A DNA stretch of 64,000 nucleotides from Chlamydomonas sphaeroides (taxonomy: Eukaryota > Chlorophyta > Chlorophyceae > Chlamydomonadales > Chlamydomonadaceae). Where the stretch lies: assembly GCA_001662425.1 (NCBI GenBank), contig BDDC01000314.1:1-64000 (forward strand). The letters run 5' to 3'. Position 1 is the first letter of the stretch. The number at the start of each line of letters is the position of its first letter. Positions 45,461 to 56,400 of the stretch are shown here, piece after piece. The notes under the pieces were generated by a model. The model was not told the DNA's origin, did not search any database, and was given only the letters and a program-made list of their open reading frames with translations. The position numbers and the translations under genes are program-made.

Positions 45461-48381
45461 CTACCGGAAGCGGGTGTTGGTGGGGGAGCCGTGGTGCTGC
45501 ACGATGCGCCACACGCCGGCTTGCTTCTCGAACACGTTGGTGGCCACGATCCTGCGTTGGGGCACAGAGCGGGGCCGGGATGGAGGGGGAGGGCGTTGGC
45601 ATGTTGGGTACTGCGCGGTGTGAGCGTGTGCGGACAGGCGTGGGGGCAGGATAGGTGAGGCGCGCGGCACACGAGCCTTGGTCCGGCGGGGAGGAGGGGA
45701 GTGCGGAATAGGGCACCTTCTCGGTAATGCTGGTGGCTACGATCACGGCTGTGGCGGTGGTATCCCGGGAACGGGGACGGCGTGCGGCCTGAGGGCTGCA
45801 GGAGGGGAGCCGTCGGTGTGGCGAAAGGAGGCGTGGCGCGGCGCGGCGTGACGGGGGCTGGGGCTGGTGGAACTACGGACCGCTATGGGCGCTGTGGGAG
45901 GGGCGATGGCTTAGGCGCCCCACGCAACGGACCGCCGTGGGCAGCTCGCTGACTGCGTGATCAGGAGTTACGGACTAGCGAGGCGGGAAGGCACGCCCGG
46001 CACCGCTGAGAGGCTGGTCGGGAGGGTGTCGCGGGCCGACGGTGGGCGGCGGCCCTGCAGCTGGTGTACGCGCTGTTGGGCTGCGCGCCGCGGCGGCGTG
46101 TGGTGGCGTGTGGCGGTGGCGCTTGCGCCAGGGCCAAGGCAGCGGGTCGAACAGCTGATGCGAGGCGGGGCCGGGGCCTCTCCGTAGGCCATGTATGTCG
46201 GACATGACACATACGCATCGCAGCAAACATATGAGGCCGTGCATGGCAGCCTTGATGCGAGCTCTGGCGGGTCCTCATGGCTAGGGTGCGGCAGCAACAG
46301 CGACGCCTGGTCAGACGCTGGGGCCCACCCACCTGCCAACGGAGTCGTCGGCGTCGATGACCTCGACGCAGGTGACGTAGCCCATGTCCTCGCGAGCAAA
46401 CACACGCACATCCTCCAGCTTGATCTGCGCACCGCGCCGCACATGTACGGCGCGAACAGCGAACAGCAGTGAGGCGGCGCACACAGCGTACGGCAGTGAG
46501 GCGGCGCACACAGTGTACGGCAGTTGGCGGGACCACTACGTGGGGCCGAGCTCCTGGCCATCCCGGCCCCTGCCGCCGCGCCTCCCCGGGCCCCCAGGTG
46601 GCCTCACACGCCCTCACCTTGAACGCCCCCGGGCGCACGCCGCGCAGAATGGCCTTCCAGCTCTCCATCACCTGAGCCGGCGACGACACGGGCATGGGCG
46701 CCATGCCAGCGTGGGCGGCGTTTCGGCCCCACCAATCTGCCCCACCCCGGCTGCCGACATCCCGCACTCGCTGCATCCTTGGGCGCTAGGCCCTGGCCCC
46801 CAGCCAGTCGTCGCGTGTCGCGTGCCGAATGCCGCAGCCCAGCCGCACCTGCTCCCGGCCCGCGATGCAGCCGGAGCCGGGGTGCACGATCTGCACGTGC
46901 TCGCCCTCGCCCACGGCCTTGTCCATCTCCTGCAGCAGGGCGAGATGCGGGAGGCAGTCACCCTCACACCGGCGCCCACCACGCACCACCGTGCTGGCCT
47001 CTTCGCATCGCCAATCGCGGAAGTGGAGTGCCACCGGCATGGCCTGCTGGCAAGCGCCGGCACTCAGCGCCGTGCGTAGCTGTGCCGCGGCGCGGTCGCG
47101 ACCTGGCCCACGACCTGCGCGCCGCCGCTGGCCGCAGCACCACTGCTGGCCATGGCACGGCTTTTACTGATTCTATCGATGAATCGACGACTCCGTTTGA
47201 CTGAACTCCATCGACTCGGTCGAGGAAGGTACGATGGTTGGCCACAGCACGGCGTTCGGCGTGCGCATCCGTCCCGGCCCTCTGGGCCAGAGCTCGCTGA
47301 ACCCTGCCGTGCGCTCATCCCGGACGAGCTCTCAGCGCGGCCGCGGAGCGTTCAACTCCTGGCAACGGCTCACTTCAAGGCGGCCAGACATGAAGGCGTC
47401 ATAGAAGCGGCGGTTGGCGTCCTCCACTGCCAGCTTGGACACGGTCTGCTTTTGCCTGGGGGAGGAGGAGGGCGCAGGGGCCGGGGAAGGGAGAGGCGGC
47501 ATGGCCTTCGGGAGCCGCAGGTGCAGGACAAGGGCTGCGTGCTGCGGCATCTGGTGGGGGCATTTGGTGGGGGCATTTGGTGGGGGCATTTGGTGGGGGC
47601 ATTTGGTGGGGGCATTTGGTGGGGGCATTTGGCAGCGCGGTGGAGCGCGTGGGCGCGGGCAGCAAGGGACACGGGAGGGGGCGGCCAGGCCAGGCACTGA
47701 GGGTTGGACCAACGCCTTGGGCATGAGGGCAACCCTAGGCAGCCAGGCCTTCCCGCAGCCCAAACGGCTACGACGCATAAGGCCGCAACGCGAGTACCGT
47801 ACATGACACGCACCCTGACGCACACATGGTGTGAACATGGGCCCGTCGCGACGTGAGTGTTGAGGCCACTGTGCCAATGAAACACACGCGGGGCCACCAG
47901 CCCCTCGCCCCTCGTGCGCTGCTCTGCCCGCCGGGACCTCCAGCCCCTGCCCCGCCCCTACTCACTGAATCGAGTCCCGTATCCGAGCGGCCTGCTTGTA
48001 GTCCTCCTTTGCGAGCGCAGCCCGCAACTCCGTCTCGAGGTCGGCGATGGAGGTGTCGCTGGAATCCAGCACGCCAGAGCGACAGACCCAGCTCGCTCCT
48101 TGAGAGCTGCATGGTCTATGCGGCGCATTGCGAACGAATGCGCTGGGCGCCAGTACGCGAGCTGGAATTGTCCGAGGGCGCACTGCGTTCGCCGAGCCAC
48201 CGCCCGCGACGCGATCGCAGGCAAGTCGTGACATTGCTGTTCCAGATGCGTGTCGAGCGCAATTGGGTGCTTGTCGGCGTCTCGCGAAGTGAGCAAGTGG
48301 GCCTGACGTCAGTTCCGCTTTGGCTCTAGCCTGCTGTAGCCTTGGCGCACGACGTGCGATTTGGGCCAGCGACCGCGACAT
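45461..48381 (-). CDS. UVR-motif plus SnoaL-like domain protein, likely organellar
   Basis: Six exons 5' to 3': 48381-47966, 47455-47374, 46929-46849, 46671-46618, 46424-46333 and 45551-45461, giving 271 residues. The N-terminus (MSRSLAQIARRAPRLQQARA and on) is Arg/Ala/Ser-rich with few acids, like an organelle transit peptide. A UVR (UvrB/UvrC-type) helix pair, IADLETELRAALAKEDYKQA followed by ARIRDSI, sits at about residues 110-137. A SnoaL-like domain follows: NRRFYDAFMSGRLEEMDKAV, VHPGSGCIAGREQVMESWKA, VRVFAREDMGYVTCVEVIDA, and the C-terminal strands IVATNVFEKQAGVWRIVQHH and GSPTNTRFR. The function is unknown; a stromal ligand-binding or protein-interaction role is a guess. Confidence 0.8.
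45717..45748. repeat. Diverged copy of the last-exon border of the UVR-SnoaL gene
   Basis: Resembles 45524-45556 at an offset of 192 bases (shared cttctcg, tggtggc and acgatc). On the minus strand it encodes IVATSITEKV against IVATNVFEKQ in the real exon. The acceptor is not kept. Confidence 0.75.
46467..46525. repeat. 27-bp tandem repeat, 2 copies
   Basis: Unit beginning cagtgaggcggcgcacacag occurs at 46467 and 46494, with a partial third copy. Intronic. Confidence 0.85.
47552..47631. repeat. 13-bp minisatellite, 6 copies
   Basis: Unit ggtgggggcattt repeated without variation from 47552, in the first intron of the UVR-SnoaL gene. Perfect identity suggests a recent or homogenised array. Confidence 0.95.
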
Positions 48382-50012
48382 GACAATGAATGGAGCTGTG
48401 TGACCGTACACAACGCCGTACGCCGGCGGTCCCTGGACGTCCCTAGACGCCCCGCCGCCGCCCTCCTCACTCCCATCTTGCCCGCCGCACAGCGCGGCTG
48501 AGCAATGCATCCCACAGCCGAGGCCAGCTCTGTGAGGCCTCCGCAGCTAACAGTCACGCCCTCAAGGCGCTGCCACTGTTTCGGCCACCACGGACCACGC
48601 TGCTCACGGGGGCCCGGGGGCTACAGCACGCTGCCCAGCTCCCCGCACCCGTGCCGAGGCCGCCCTGCAGGATGCAGTCGCCGCGCACTGCGGCCCAGGG
48701 GACAATGGGGACTCCCCTGCTGAGCCCCTGACGTTGCGGTGCATCGCAGTGCCCGACGCTGCAGCGATTGCGAGCCCGGGGGGCATTTTGTGGAGTAAGA
48801 ATGAATGGGGATACACCTGCCGCTCGGGCGCTGGGGCTTGGGGCCCGGCAGGCGCCGTGACGGCATCGAGACTCGCGCCGCCAGGAACGCTCAGCGGCTC
48901 AGGTTCCCGGCGGCTGCCAGCACGCGGCGGCCGCTCCGGAAGGGAAAAGGGGCCGGACGTCGCAGGACAGCCCGTCCCGTCTGCAACTGGAATTCCGGAA
49001 GCAGGTGGGAGGTCGCATATGCGGACGCGCGCCAACCCGTGCTGCGCCAACCTAACCAGAGCGGGGGCCGGCACAGAGGGTATCGGAATCGGGGCTGTTG
49101 CAGTCGCGCTACACGGCAGCCACCAGCGGCTGCCATCCGGTCTGCAGCCCCACATGTGCGGAACGAAGGGCCGAAGCCCCACGGCCACAGCACACTCGTC
49201 TCGCGCATCAATGGTCCCGGACGAGGTCCCCCACACGTGCCGCCGTGTCTCGACTGCTGCGGTCAACCCATGCATCCGAAGCGCCCCGCCGAAGAACGAC
49301 GACAGCCAACGACTGGCCGACGTGTCGTCCTGCCTCGCCGGCCCCCCTCCTCACGCCCGCGCGACGGGCGCCGCACGCCACACGCTCCTTCCCCACCACC
49401 CTTTCCCCGTCCTGCATCCCCCGGAACACTGCGCACGCAACCAGCGTCCGCTTCGCCGCCGCCTACTGTGCCATAGCGCAGGCGCCCATGCCAGGCCGTC
49501 CGCGTCGCTCTTCCTGCGGCTGCGGCCGCCCACAGGCCGATCGCCGGAAAGCGTCCGTGCCCTGCGCTGCCACCGGCAACGCACACCGCAAGATGGCCCC
49601 CTCCCCGAGTGCCGCAGGCCCACTCCCGCGCGCCAGCACCCCGCGTGCCGCCGGTCGGCCGGAAGCTGCTGCCAGCTGCTGCTGCACGCGCTCTCGCCCA
49701 CCGGCCGCCCCCCGGCTGCCTGCAGACTCAGCTCTACGCGCCGCCAGGATCCGTGTCATGTCGCGGGGGCGGTGCTACGCCAAACCCGCGGCGCGTGCGG
49801 CCACGCGCCGGCTGCTCGGCAGCCCCTGACCGCCAGGTTGCTCCTGGGCTAGCCATGCCCAGGGGCTGCGGAGGCGAGGGCCCCACAAGGCCAGGGCTCC
49901 GGCCCCAGCACCGCGTAGCCAGGGCCTGCTGCGTCCGTTCCGCTGCATGGCTGCGCGGCCGCTAGGTGGCTAGTCGGGTCCAAGCGTCCTTGAGCCCGCT
50001 GCTAGCGGGCCG
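48382..50012. other. 1.6-kb spacer, UVR-SnoaL to Lys-rich gene
   Basis: A 372-codon open frame (48734-49852, +) exists but overlaps other long frames, shows no family motif and has the composition expected by chance at this GC. No gene is called. Confidence 0.45.
49955..49977. repeat. Possible copy of the stop-codon region of the Lys-rich gene
   Basis: Segment resembles 50009-50031 (shared ggccgcta then ggct). It is short and could be chance. Confidence 0.4.
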
Positions 50013-52919
50013 CTACTTGGCTCGTTGCGCGAGGGGCAGGTCGTCCTCGTCCTCGCTGCTGGAGCCCATGCCGCCGTCCTTGAACGCGACGTCCTGGGAG
50101 GTGGGTAGGGCGTGCAGCGGGGAGGGGTCGCAAGGACGAGTTGCATCCGGAGCATGAGGTACGATACAAGGTTAGCGAAATGTGGGAGAACGTCGTCCTC
50201 GTGGTGGCTGCTGGATGGGCCCTATGCCGCTGTGCTTGAACGCAACGTCTTGCGGACGCCCCCCCGGGCCCAAGCGTTGTGGTGTACCTCAACACTCAAA
50301 ACGTGCAGATCCTGCTGTAAGTTTCAGTGTCTTCCCAGGCGATTCATAGGCAACCCTACTGGTGAACCCGCGGCCCACGGATTACGAAGCCGCAACCTAG
50401 ACGAGGTCGCAACTGGACATGGCGGCGTGCGGACCCCGTGCAGCCCATGCTGTCAAGGCATGGGGTGAGGAAGGTGCGTTGTAGGAGTAGGGAGCGCTGG
50501 TCCAAGCCCGCAAGACTAAATGAAAGGGACATGGTAAGGGGCGTGTGGGCCGCGAGGTCAGGGAGGCCAGGGGTGTGCGGGTAGGGAGTCGGGCAGCACG
50601 CCGTTGAGGATGCCGTACTGACGTACCATATTGCCGGTACACACGTGGCGCGGCCTGGTGTACACGCCGTTGCCCGCGCCCCCACAACCCCGTACCCTAC
50701 ACAAGCTACACTGCACGCCCCCTCTTTATACATACCTTTTTGGCGGGCGCCGCTTTTGCGGCCTCGGGTTTGGCCGCCGCCGCTGCGGGCTTGGCTGCTG
50801 CCGCCGCAGGCTTGGCCGCCGCCGCCGCGGGCTTGGCCGCGGGCTTGGCCGGCTGCTTCTTTCCGATGGGCTCGTCCTCGTCGCTCTCCTCGTCCTCGCT
50901 GCTGCTGCTGCTGCCGCCCTCCTCGTCGCTGTACCGCGCCGGCCGCTTCTTGGGCGGCGACACGGCTGCGGGCACCGGACCAGTATGCGGGCCCCGATAA
51001 AGTAAATGTGCATGCCGGTGCTTCAATTGCGCATTCTACCGCCCACTGCGCCGCACATAAGGCGGCCTGGCCCCGCCGATGCGGGAGGTGCCACAGGGGA
51101 CATGCGCCCATGAGGGGTTCTGGCGGTCAAGGGGGGGGCGCACCTTGTCTTTGCTTCTTGGGCGCGGGCGCCTTGTCCGCCGGCCGCCGCGCCTTGGCGG
51201 CGGGCTTGCTGTCCGACCTAGCGGCCGGTTTGGACGGCGACCTGGTTGGGGAGCGCACGACCGGGGTTAGTGAGGTGGAAGGCGACCTAGCCGGGCAAGG
51301 CGTAGCAGGAGGCAGTGCGCTGAGCAACACGCGTGGCCGTCGTTTGCAGGGCGCATCAAGGCCGAACGGCTTTGCGCCGCAGCCCTTGCCCTGGACCTTG
51401 GGTCGGTGCCACAGGGACAGCCTTGGGCTGGGCACCCGCATGCCGTTCGGCCGCGCCGTGCGGCGGGGTCCAGCACACCCCGGGCGTCGAGCGGGCCGCC
51501 GGCTGAGCTCCTTGCGCTCGAGCCGACCGCCCCGGTCCCCAGGCCACACCCCGCACGACCCTGCTCAGCAGGGCGCCCATACGATTGGGCATCACGTGTC
51601 CGTCACCCTGCGCTGCCCTGCATTGCGCTGCGCCCCTGCCTCACTTGATGCCAGCTGGCTTGCCCTTTCTGAGCTGCGCCGTCAGCTCCTCCGCCTGCTC
51701 CCGCGGCAGCAGCCCGTACTGCAGGCACCTGCGGGGCCGGGCCGAGCCGGGCCGGACCGGGCGGGGATGCATAATGAAGGCTGCAGACGTGCGCGGGTGC
51801 CCCTGCGCGCCAGCGCCTGCGGCGCGGGCTCAGGGCCACGCGGCCGCACAGGAGTCGCCGGCCGGCAGCGCGCAGCATGCTGGCCGCTCACCACTTCTTG
51901 GCCATCTCGCTCTCCGGCAGCTGTTCCAAGAGCGACACGTAGAACTTCCGCAGCGAGTCGGTCTGCGGTGGGCGCCAGAGAGGAGCGCGTCGGGGGCTGT
52001 GCACAGCACAAAGACGGCGGCTCGAGGGGAGCGCGTGCTGGGCGGTCGCAGCCGCATTGCCTTCCTGCCAGGGGTTAGCATGCGTGGGGTTTCCCCCATG
52101 CACGCCTGCCCGCCGAATGCAACGACATGTGTTCTGCACGCGTCGAGACCATTCATATTCTATAATTCTCGAATGCCACGTTCCACTTGCGGGGCTGCTT
52201 GCACCGCCTGTCGTGCGGTGCGAACTGTGCCCAGGGAGTTGCGAGCGACCCCACCGCCGCACCTCGGGCGGCGTTTCCCGGGTTTGCCCGGGCATGTCAA
52301 ACTCCTTCTTTTCCCTCGGCGCTTTGCCCTCCTCCTTGGGCTTGGCCGCCGCTTTGCCGTTGGCCTCGGCCTTTGCCGCCGGCTTGGCCGCCGGCTTGGC
52401 CGCCGGCTTGGCCGCCGGCTTGGGCTCCGCCTTGACCTTGGCGGCCGCGGGCTTCTTGTCCTCCTCCTTCACCTTCGCCGGCCCCTTGGAGCCATCCTCC
52501 TTGGCCTCCGCCTTGGGAGCGGCAGGCTTGGCGGCCCCCTGCGTGCGGCCGCACGGCAACGAGAGGGTGCGCTCGGTGCCTAAGGCCGGAACGGGAGAAC
52601 GGGCCTGCCCATCAATCCCGTTGGGCTACAGAGCCGCGATGCTCAAGCGCAATTAAAATAGCACGCGGCACGGCGCGACTGCTCGTGTTTCGCGTGCTGG
52701 CCCATGCGCGGCGCTCCCGCTGCTAGACCGACACAGGCCTAGGCCCGCGTCCTTGCGCGCCCACCTCCTGCTTTACTGCAGGCTTAGGCGCTGCGGCGGC
52801 TGCAGGGGAGCACGGGTCGATCGCAGAGGTCAATTCCACGACTTCAAAAGACCGAGCCAAGCTGCGTTTCTACCTGACTTGCGCACAACAAGAGGAGCGT
52901 CATCCTCAGAGTCGCTCAT
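50013..52919 (-). CDS. Lys/Ala-rich protein with a conserved plant/algal helical core, probably nuclear
   Basis: Eight exons 5' to 3': 52919-52874, 52799-52765, 52538-52263, 51962-51892, 51728-51645, 51241-51144, 50965-50736 and 50093-50013, giving 306 residues. The protein starts MSDSEDDAPLVV. A long Lys/Ala/Glu-rich stretch follows with four tandem KPAA-type units. A compact core (about residues 120-165: DSLRKFYVSLLEQLPESEMA, then KKWCLQYGLLPREQAEEL) resembles a short helical motif I associate with uncharacterised plant and algal proteins. Basic Ser/Pro stretches (KSPSKPAARSDSK, SPPKKRPARYSDEE), an acidic Ser run and three AKPAAAA-type units follow. It ends in SSSEDEDDLPLAQRAK. The composition resembles linker histone tails or nucleolar phosphoproteins, suggesting a chromatin or nucleolar location. 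No enzymatic motif was seen. It is head to head with eIF2A. Confidence 0.7.
50189..50255. repeat. Diverged copy of the last exon of the Lys-rich gene
   Basis: Resembles 50036-50100 at an offset of about 156 bases (shared cgtcctcgt, gctgctgga, cttgaacgc and acgtc). On the minus strand it still reads DVAFKHSGIGPSSS-like against DVAFKDGGMGSSSE in the real exon, then loses the acidic run. It lies in the intron upstream of that exon. Confidence 0.85.
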
Positions 52920-53471
52920 TTAATTGCAGCGCTACGACTTTTTGTGCAAGCTTCGCAAGGCGCTTGCTAGAACAGCTTCGTGTTGGTGTGGCCTACTGCT
53001 ACTTGTCGATGTTCGATGCTAGGTCAAAATGTCGTGTTTGGTCTGCTACCCCACTTAGGGGGTTTGTGGAGCAACGTCCGAACCCGGCCGACTCGGGGGT
53101 CCCACCCCTTGACGCTGCCCGACCCTTCCGGCAGAAGCAACCCGCCTTGTAGCTGTATGCTGATGTTTTTCAGGGCACTGCAGGCAATCAAAACCTTCTA
53201 CGACACACAGGTGCGCCACTGGGAGTCTGCGATGGAGGGCGGGACGGGCGAGAGAGAGAGGGAGCCTGAGGGAGTGACAGGGGTGTGCGGCCCACTCTGC
53301 GTGTCATCATTCGCAAGCCCCCTTCGCCCCCTGCGCCACCGACATTGCACTCTCAGCGCTGACTGCGCTTGGCCCCAATCATATCCTCTCTTTAGTGCTT
53401 GCCGTTCTACTTTTGTCGCGACTCGTGCGCCGACTACCTGCAGACAAGAACACAGCTACACAGATAACGAT
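52920..53471. other. Divergent promoter region, Lys-rich / eIF2A
   Basis: 552 bases. A possible non-coding leader exon of eIF2A ends at a good donor near 53211 (acacag then gtgcgc). The left part is relatively AT-rich. Confidence 0.45.
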
Positions 53472-56400
53472 ATGAGCGCCCAAATCTTGGGTGAGAGCCG
53501 CCGCTTTCGTTTGCCGCCCGCCGCATGCTCAGCAGCGCGTACCCTGCACCGCAGGTCGCACGCCTGAGGGCATACAGCTGATCACCGTCGGTTCGGATGG
53601 CACCAAGTCGTAAGCCTTGCCGAGCTGCCTATCGCGCGTCGATCCATTTCTCTCCGGCCTCAATCCGCTGCACATGGCTGCAGCCCAGCAGCGATCTAGC
53701 CCACCAGCACTTTCTACTGCTGACGCCGCAGGCTATGCGCCGGCTCCTCCATCCTGTGCACCGCGGACGGGTCAAAGCTGGTTGCCGCATCCCAGCCCGG
53801 CGTCCAGCTGCTGGACCTCAACTCCGCGCAGCAGGTGCTACCTGCACCCCGCTTCCGCGGTCCCTGCCCCCACAGCCACACCAGCCACCAGCTCGCACAG
53901 CCGTCTGCCACCGCTCCCGCGCACCGCCGCCGCGGCTGACTGGTTGCTCATCGCCTTCGGCGCGTCCGCAGGCCGGCTCAGTGGCCGAGGAGGGCGTGGT
54001 GCTGTCGGCTCTGTCCAGCACGGGCGCCTTCCTGATCACGTGCCAGCGGCCCGCCAAGGGCGAGGACGGCACCCCGGGCAAGAACCTCAAGGTGCGGCCC
54101 CAGCCCCAGGGCACCGGCGATGCGCCCGCACGAGGCACCGGGTGGCGTGAGGCGCCATCGGGGACGTGTCCGCCAGCGGGCAGCCAGGGGGGTGCGGCAG
54201 CGGGCCATACTCGGCGACAGCACTCCATCATCGCGCCCGCCTGGGCGACAAGAGGCCTGCGCCAAGAGAGGCCTAGCCTGGGCCTGGGCCTGGGCCTGGG
54301 CCACAAGAGGCCTAGCCTGGGCCTCGGCCTGGGCCTGGCGGCGCCGTGTGGCCGGCAGCACGGCTGCACCTCCTCCCAGCCGAGCCCACAGCCGGCGAGG
54401 GGCGGGCCGCAGCGAGGCAGCCCAGCCCCGACGGCTCCCGACGGCGTCCGGCGTGCCAGCTTCGGGCATGGGGCCGCGCCCGCAACGTCAGGCGGCTCTG
54501 GCGACCGCCAAGGCTGCAGCCGGCGGGCTGCCGCAGCGGCCTGCGGCCTGGGACCCAGCCGGCCCGCCCTGCCAAAGCGGCGCGTCCAGCAGCGGACGCC
54601 CCGTGGTGTGGCCCCCATGCAGCCCCGGGGGGCGAGGGCCGAGGCGCCCAGCAGCCATGCCGCCGGCTTGGCCACGTCGCGCCGCGTCGCTGGCAGCGGG
54701 GCCGGCCCTTGTTGCGCTGGAGGGCGCGCTGGAGGGCCGTGCTGTGCTGTGAGCGCCTGGGCTGGCGTGGTGCTTGCGGGCCGGTACGGTTGCGGGCGCT
54801 CGCTCGCTCACTGGCGTGCAGTTGCGCACTGGAGCCGGGCCGGTGCTGCCGTGGCGCTGCCAGCGGCCCGGTCCTGTGCCAGCAGCGCCGAGCGGCAGTA
54901 CGCGACGGCTGTTGCTCACGGATGCTGCTGCTCACGCTGCTGCTGCCGTCCGGCGGCCGGCACTGGCGCGCCGGTACGGTGCTGCTGTGGCCCCTGTGTG
55001 GGCCTCGTGGCCGGGCTCCGTAATGGCCGCCGTGTGCGGCGGCCGTGCCGGGCCGTTGGCCACGCCGCAGTGTTGCGATCGCTGCCGCGGCGGATGCAGG
55101 CGCCGGCGCTGGCGTTGGCGTGGCAGCTGCGGCAGGCAGCAGAGGCACAACGGGGCGGGTGCCCCATGAGGGCCCCACGAGTGCCCCACGAGGGCCGCAC
55201 GAGGGCCCCACGAGGGCCCGCCGCAAGCCGCTGCACGCTGGACTGCAGCAGCCCTGGCCTCAGGCCCCGGCCCCGGCTCTGGCGGCGGCCCGCAGCCCAA
55301 GCCACGTAGCAGCAGCAGCAGGGCTCAGGAGGCCCAGCGGCCCCGAGGGTGGCGCCGCATTGCCTGGCACGGCCTGGCAGCTGCGGCTCGCCACCTCGGG
55401 AGGCCGTGCCGCCCTCTGCGGCCCCGGGCGCGCACTCGGCTCCCTGCGACGCGCATCGCCCAGTGCTGATTGTTGGCTGTGCTGGCTTCGCCCTGCCTCG
55501 CCTCCTGTGGCCTCTGCCGATCGTGCTTCGCTGCGCCTACAGTCCCCCTGACCTCTTCTCCCCCGGCTCCTCGCCGCCCCCTCCCGCCAGGTGTGGGAGC
55601 TGTCGTCCGGGCGCTGCGTTCTGTCGCTGAGCCAGAAGGCGGTGGCCAAGGACAACTGGCCGTTGCTGCACTGGACGCACGACGACTCGTCCGTGGTGCA
55701 TATGGTAACCAACACGCTGCACGTCTACAGCCGCGCCGACGGGTTCGCGGGTGAGCGCGTAGCAGTCCGCGCCTCACGCCCTGCACGCGCACCCGCCCGC
55801 CTGTCGCCTCTGCGTCGTGTGTGCATGAAGCGGCGAAGATGCGTATGCTGCAACAATTGCTCTCCTTGCATTGCCTCACGCAGCCTACCGCAAGGTGGTC
55901 ATCAAGGGTATCACCGGCCTGGCGCTGAGCCCCGCGCCGCCGCCGGCCGGATCCAGCATGCCGCCCGTGGCCGCCTTCATCCCCGAGGTCAAGGGCAGCC
56001 CCGCGGCGGGCGCCATCTACAGCCTGGACGCCGCCGAGCCGGCGCCCATTGTGCGCAAGAGCTTCTTCCGGACGCAGGGTGCGTGGGGGGCCCTGCGCAG
56101 GACGCGTCAGGCGCGTAAAGCGACGTAGCGGCACGTAAGGGCGATGCCACCCTCTGTGCGCCAGGGCTTGCTCCGGGGCCAGGGTGCCTTCGTGATCCCC
56201 CGCCTGACCCTCGGCACGCCCCTCCCCTGGCCCTCCTCCCACCCCCACCCCCTAGGCGCCAACCTGCTGTGGAACTCCACCGGCTCCGCCTGCCTGGTGC
56301 TGTCGTACGCCGACTACGACGCCACCAACCAGAGCTACTACGGCGAGCAGAAGCTGCACTACCTGCCCTCCGACCCCGCCAAGGCCGAGGAGGCGGTCAC

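Noticed and set aside
48734..49852. 372-codon open frame on the + strand
   Set aside because: It overlaps other long frames, has no recognisable domain, no splice chain and no family match. Stop codons are rare at this GC, so long frames arise by chance.
53157..53211. Exon-like segment (FRALQAIKTFYDTQ) before eIF2A
   Set aside because: It has good splice sites, but the frame could not be linked to the first eIF2A exon. It is more likely untranslated leader.
53597..55309. 570-codon open frame on the + strand
   Set aside because: It crosses eIF2A exons in the wrong frame and fills a repeat-rich intron. The composition is simple Pro/Ala/Arg and there is no motif.
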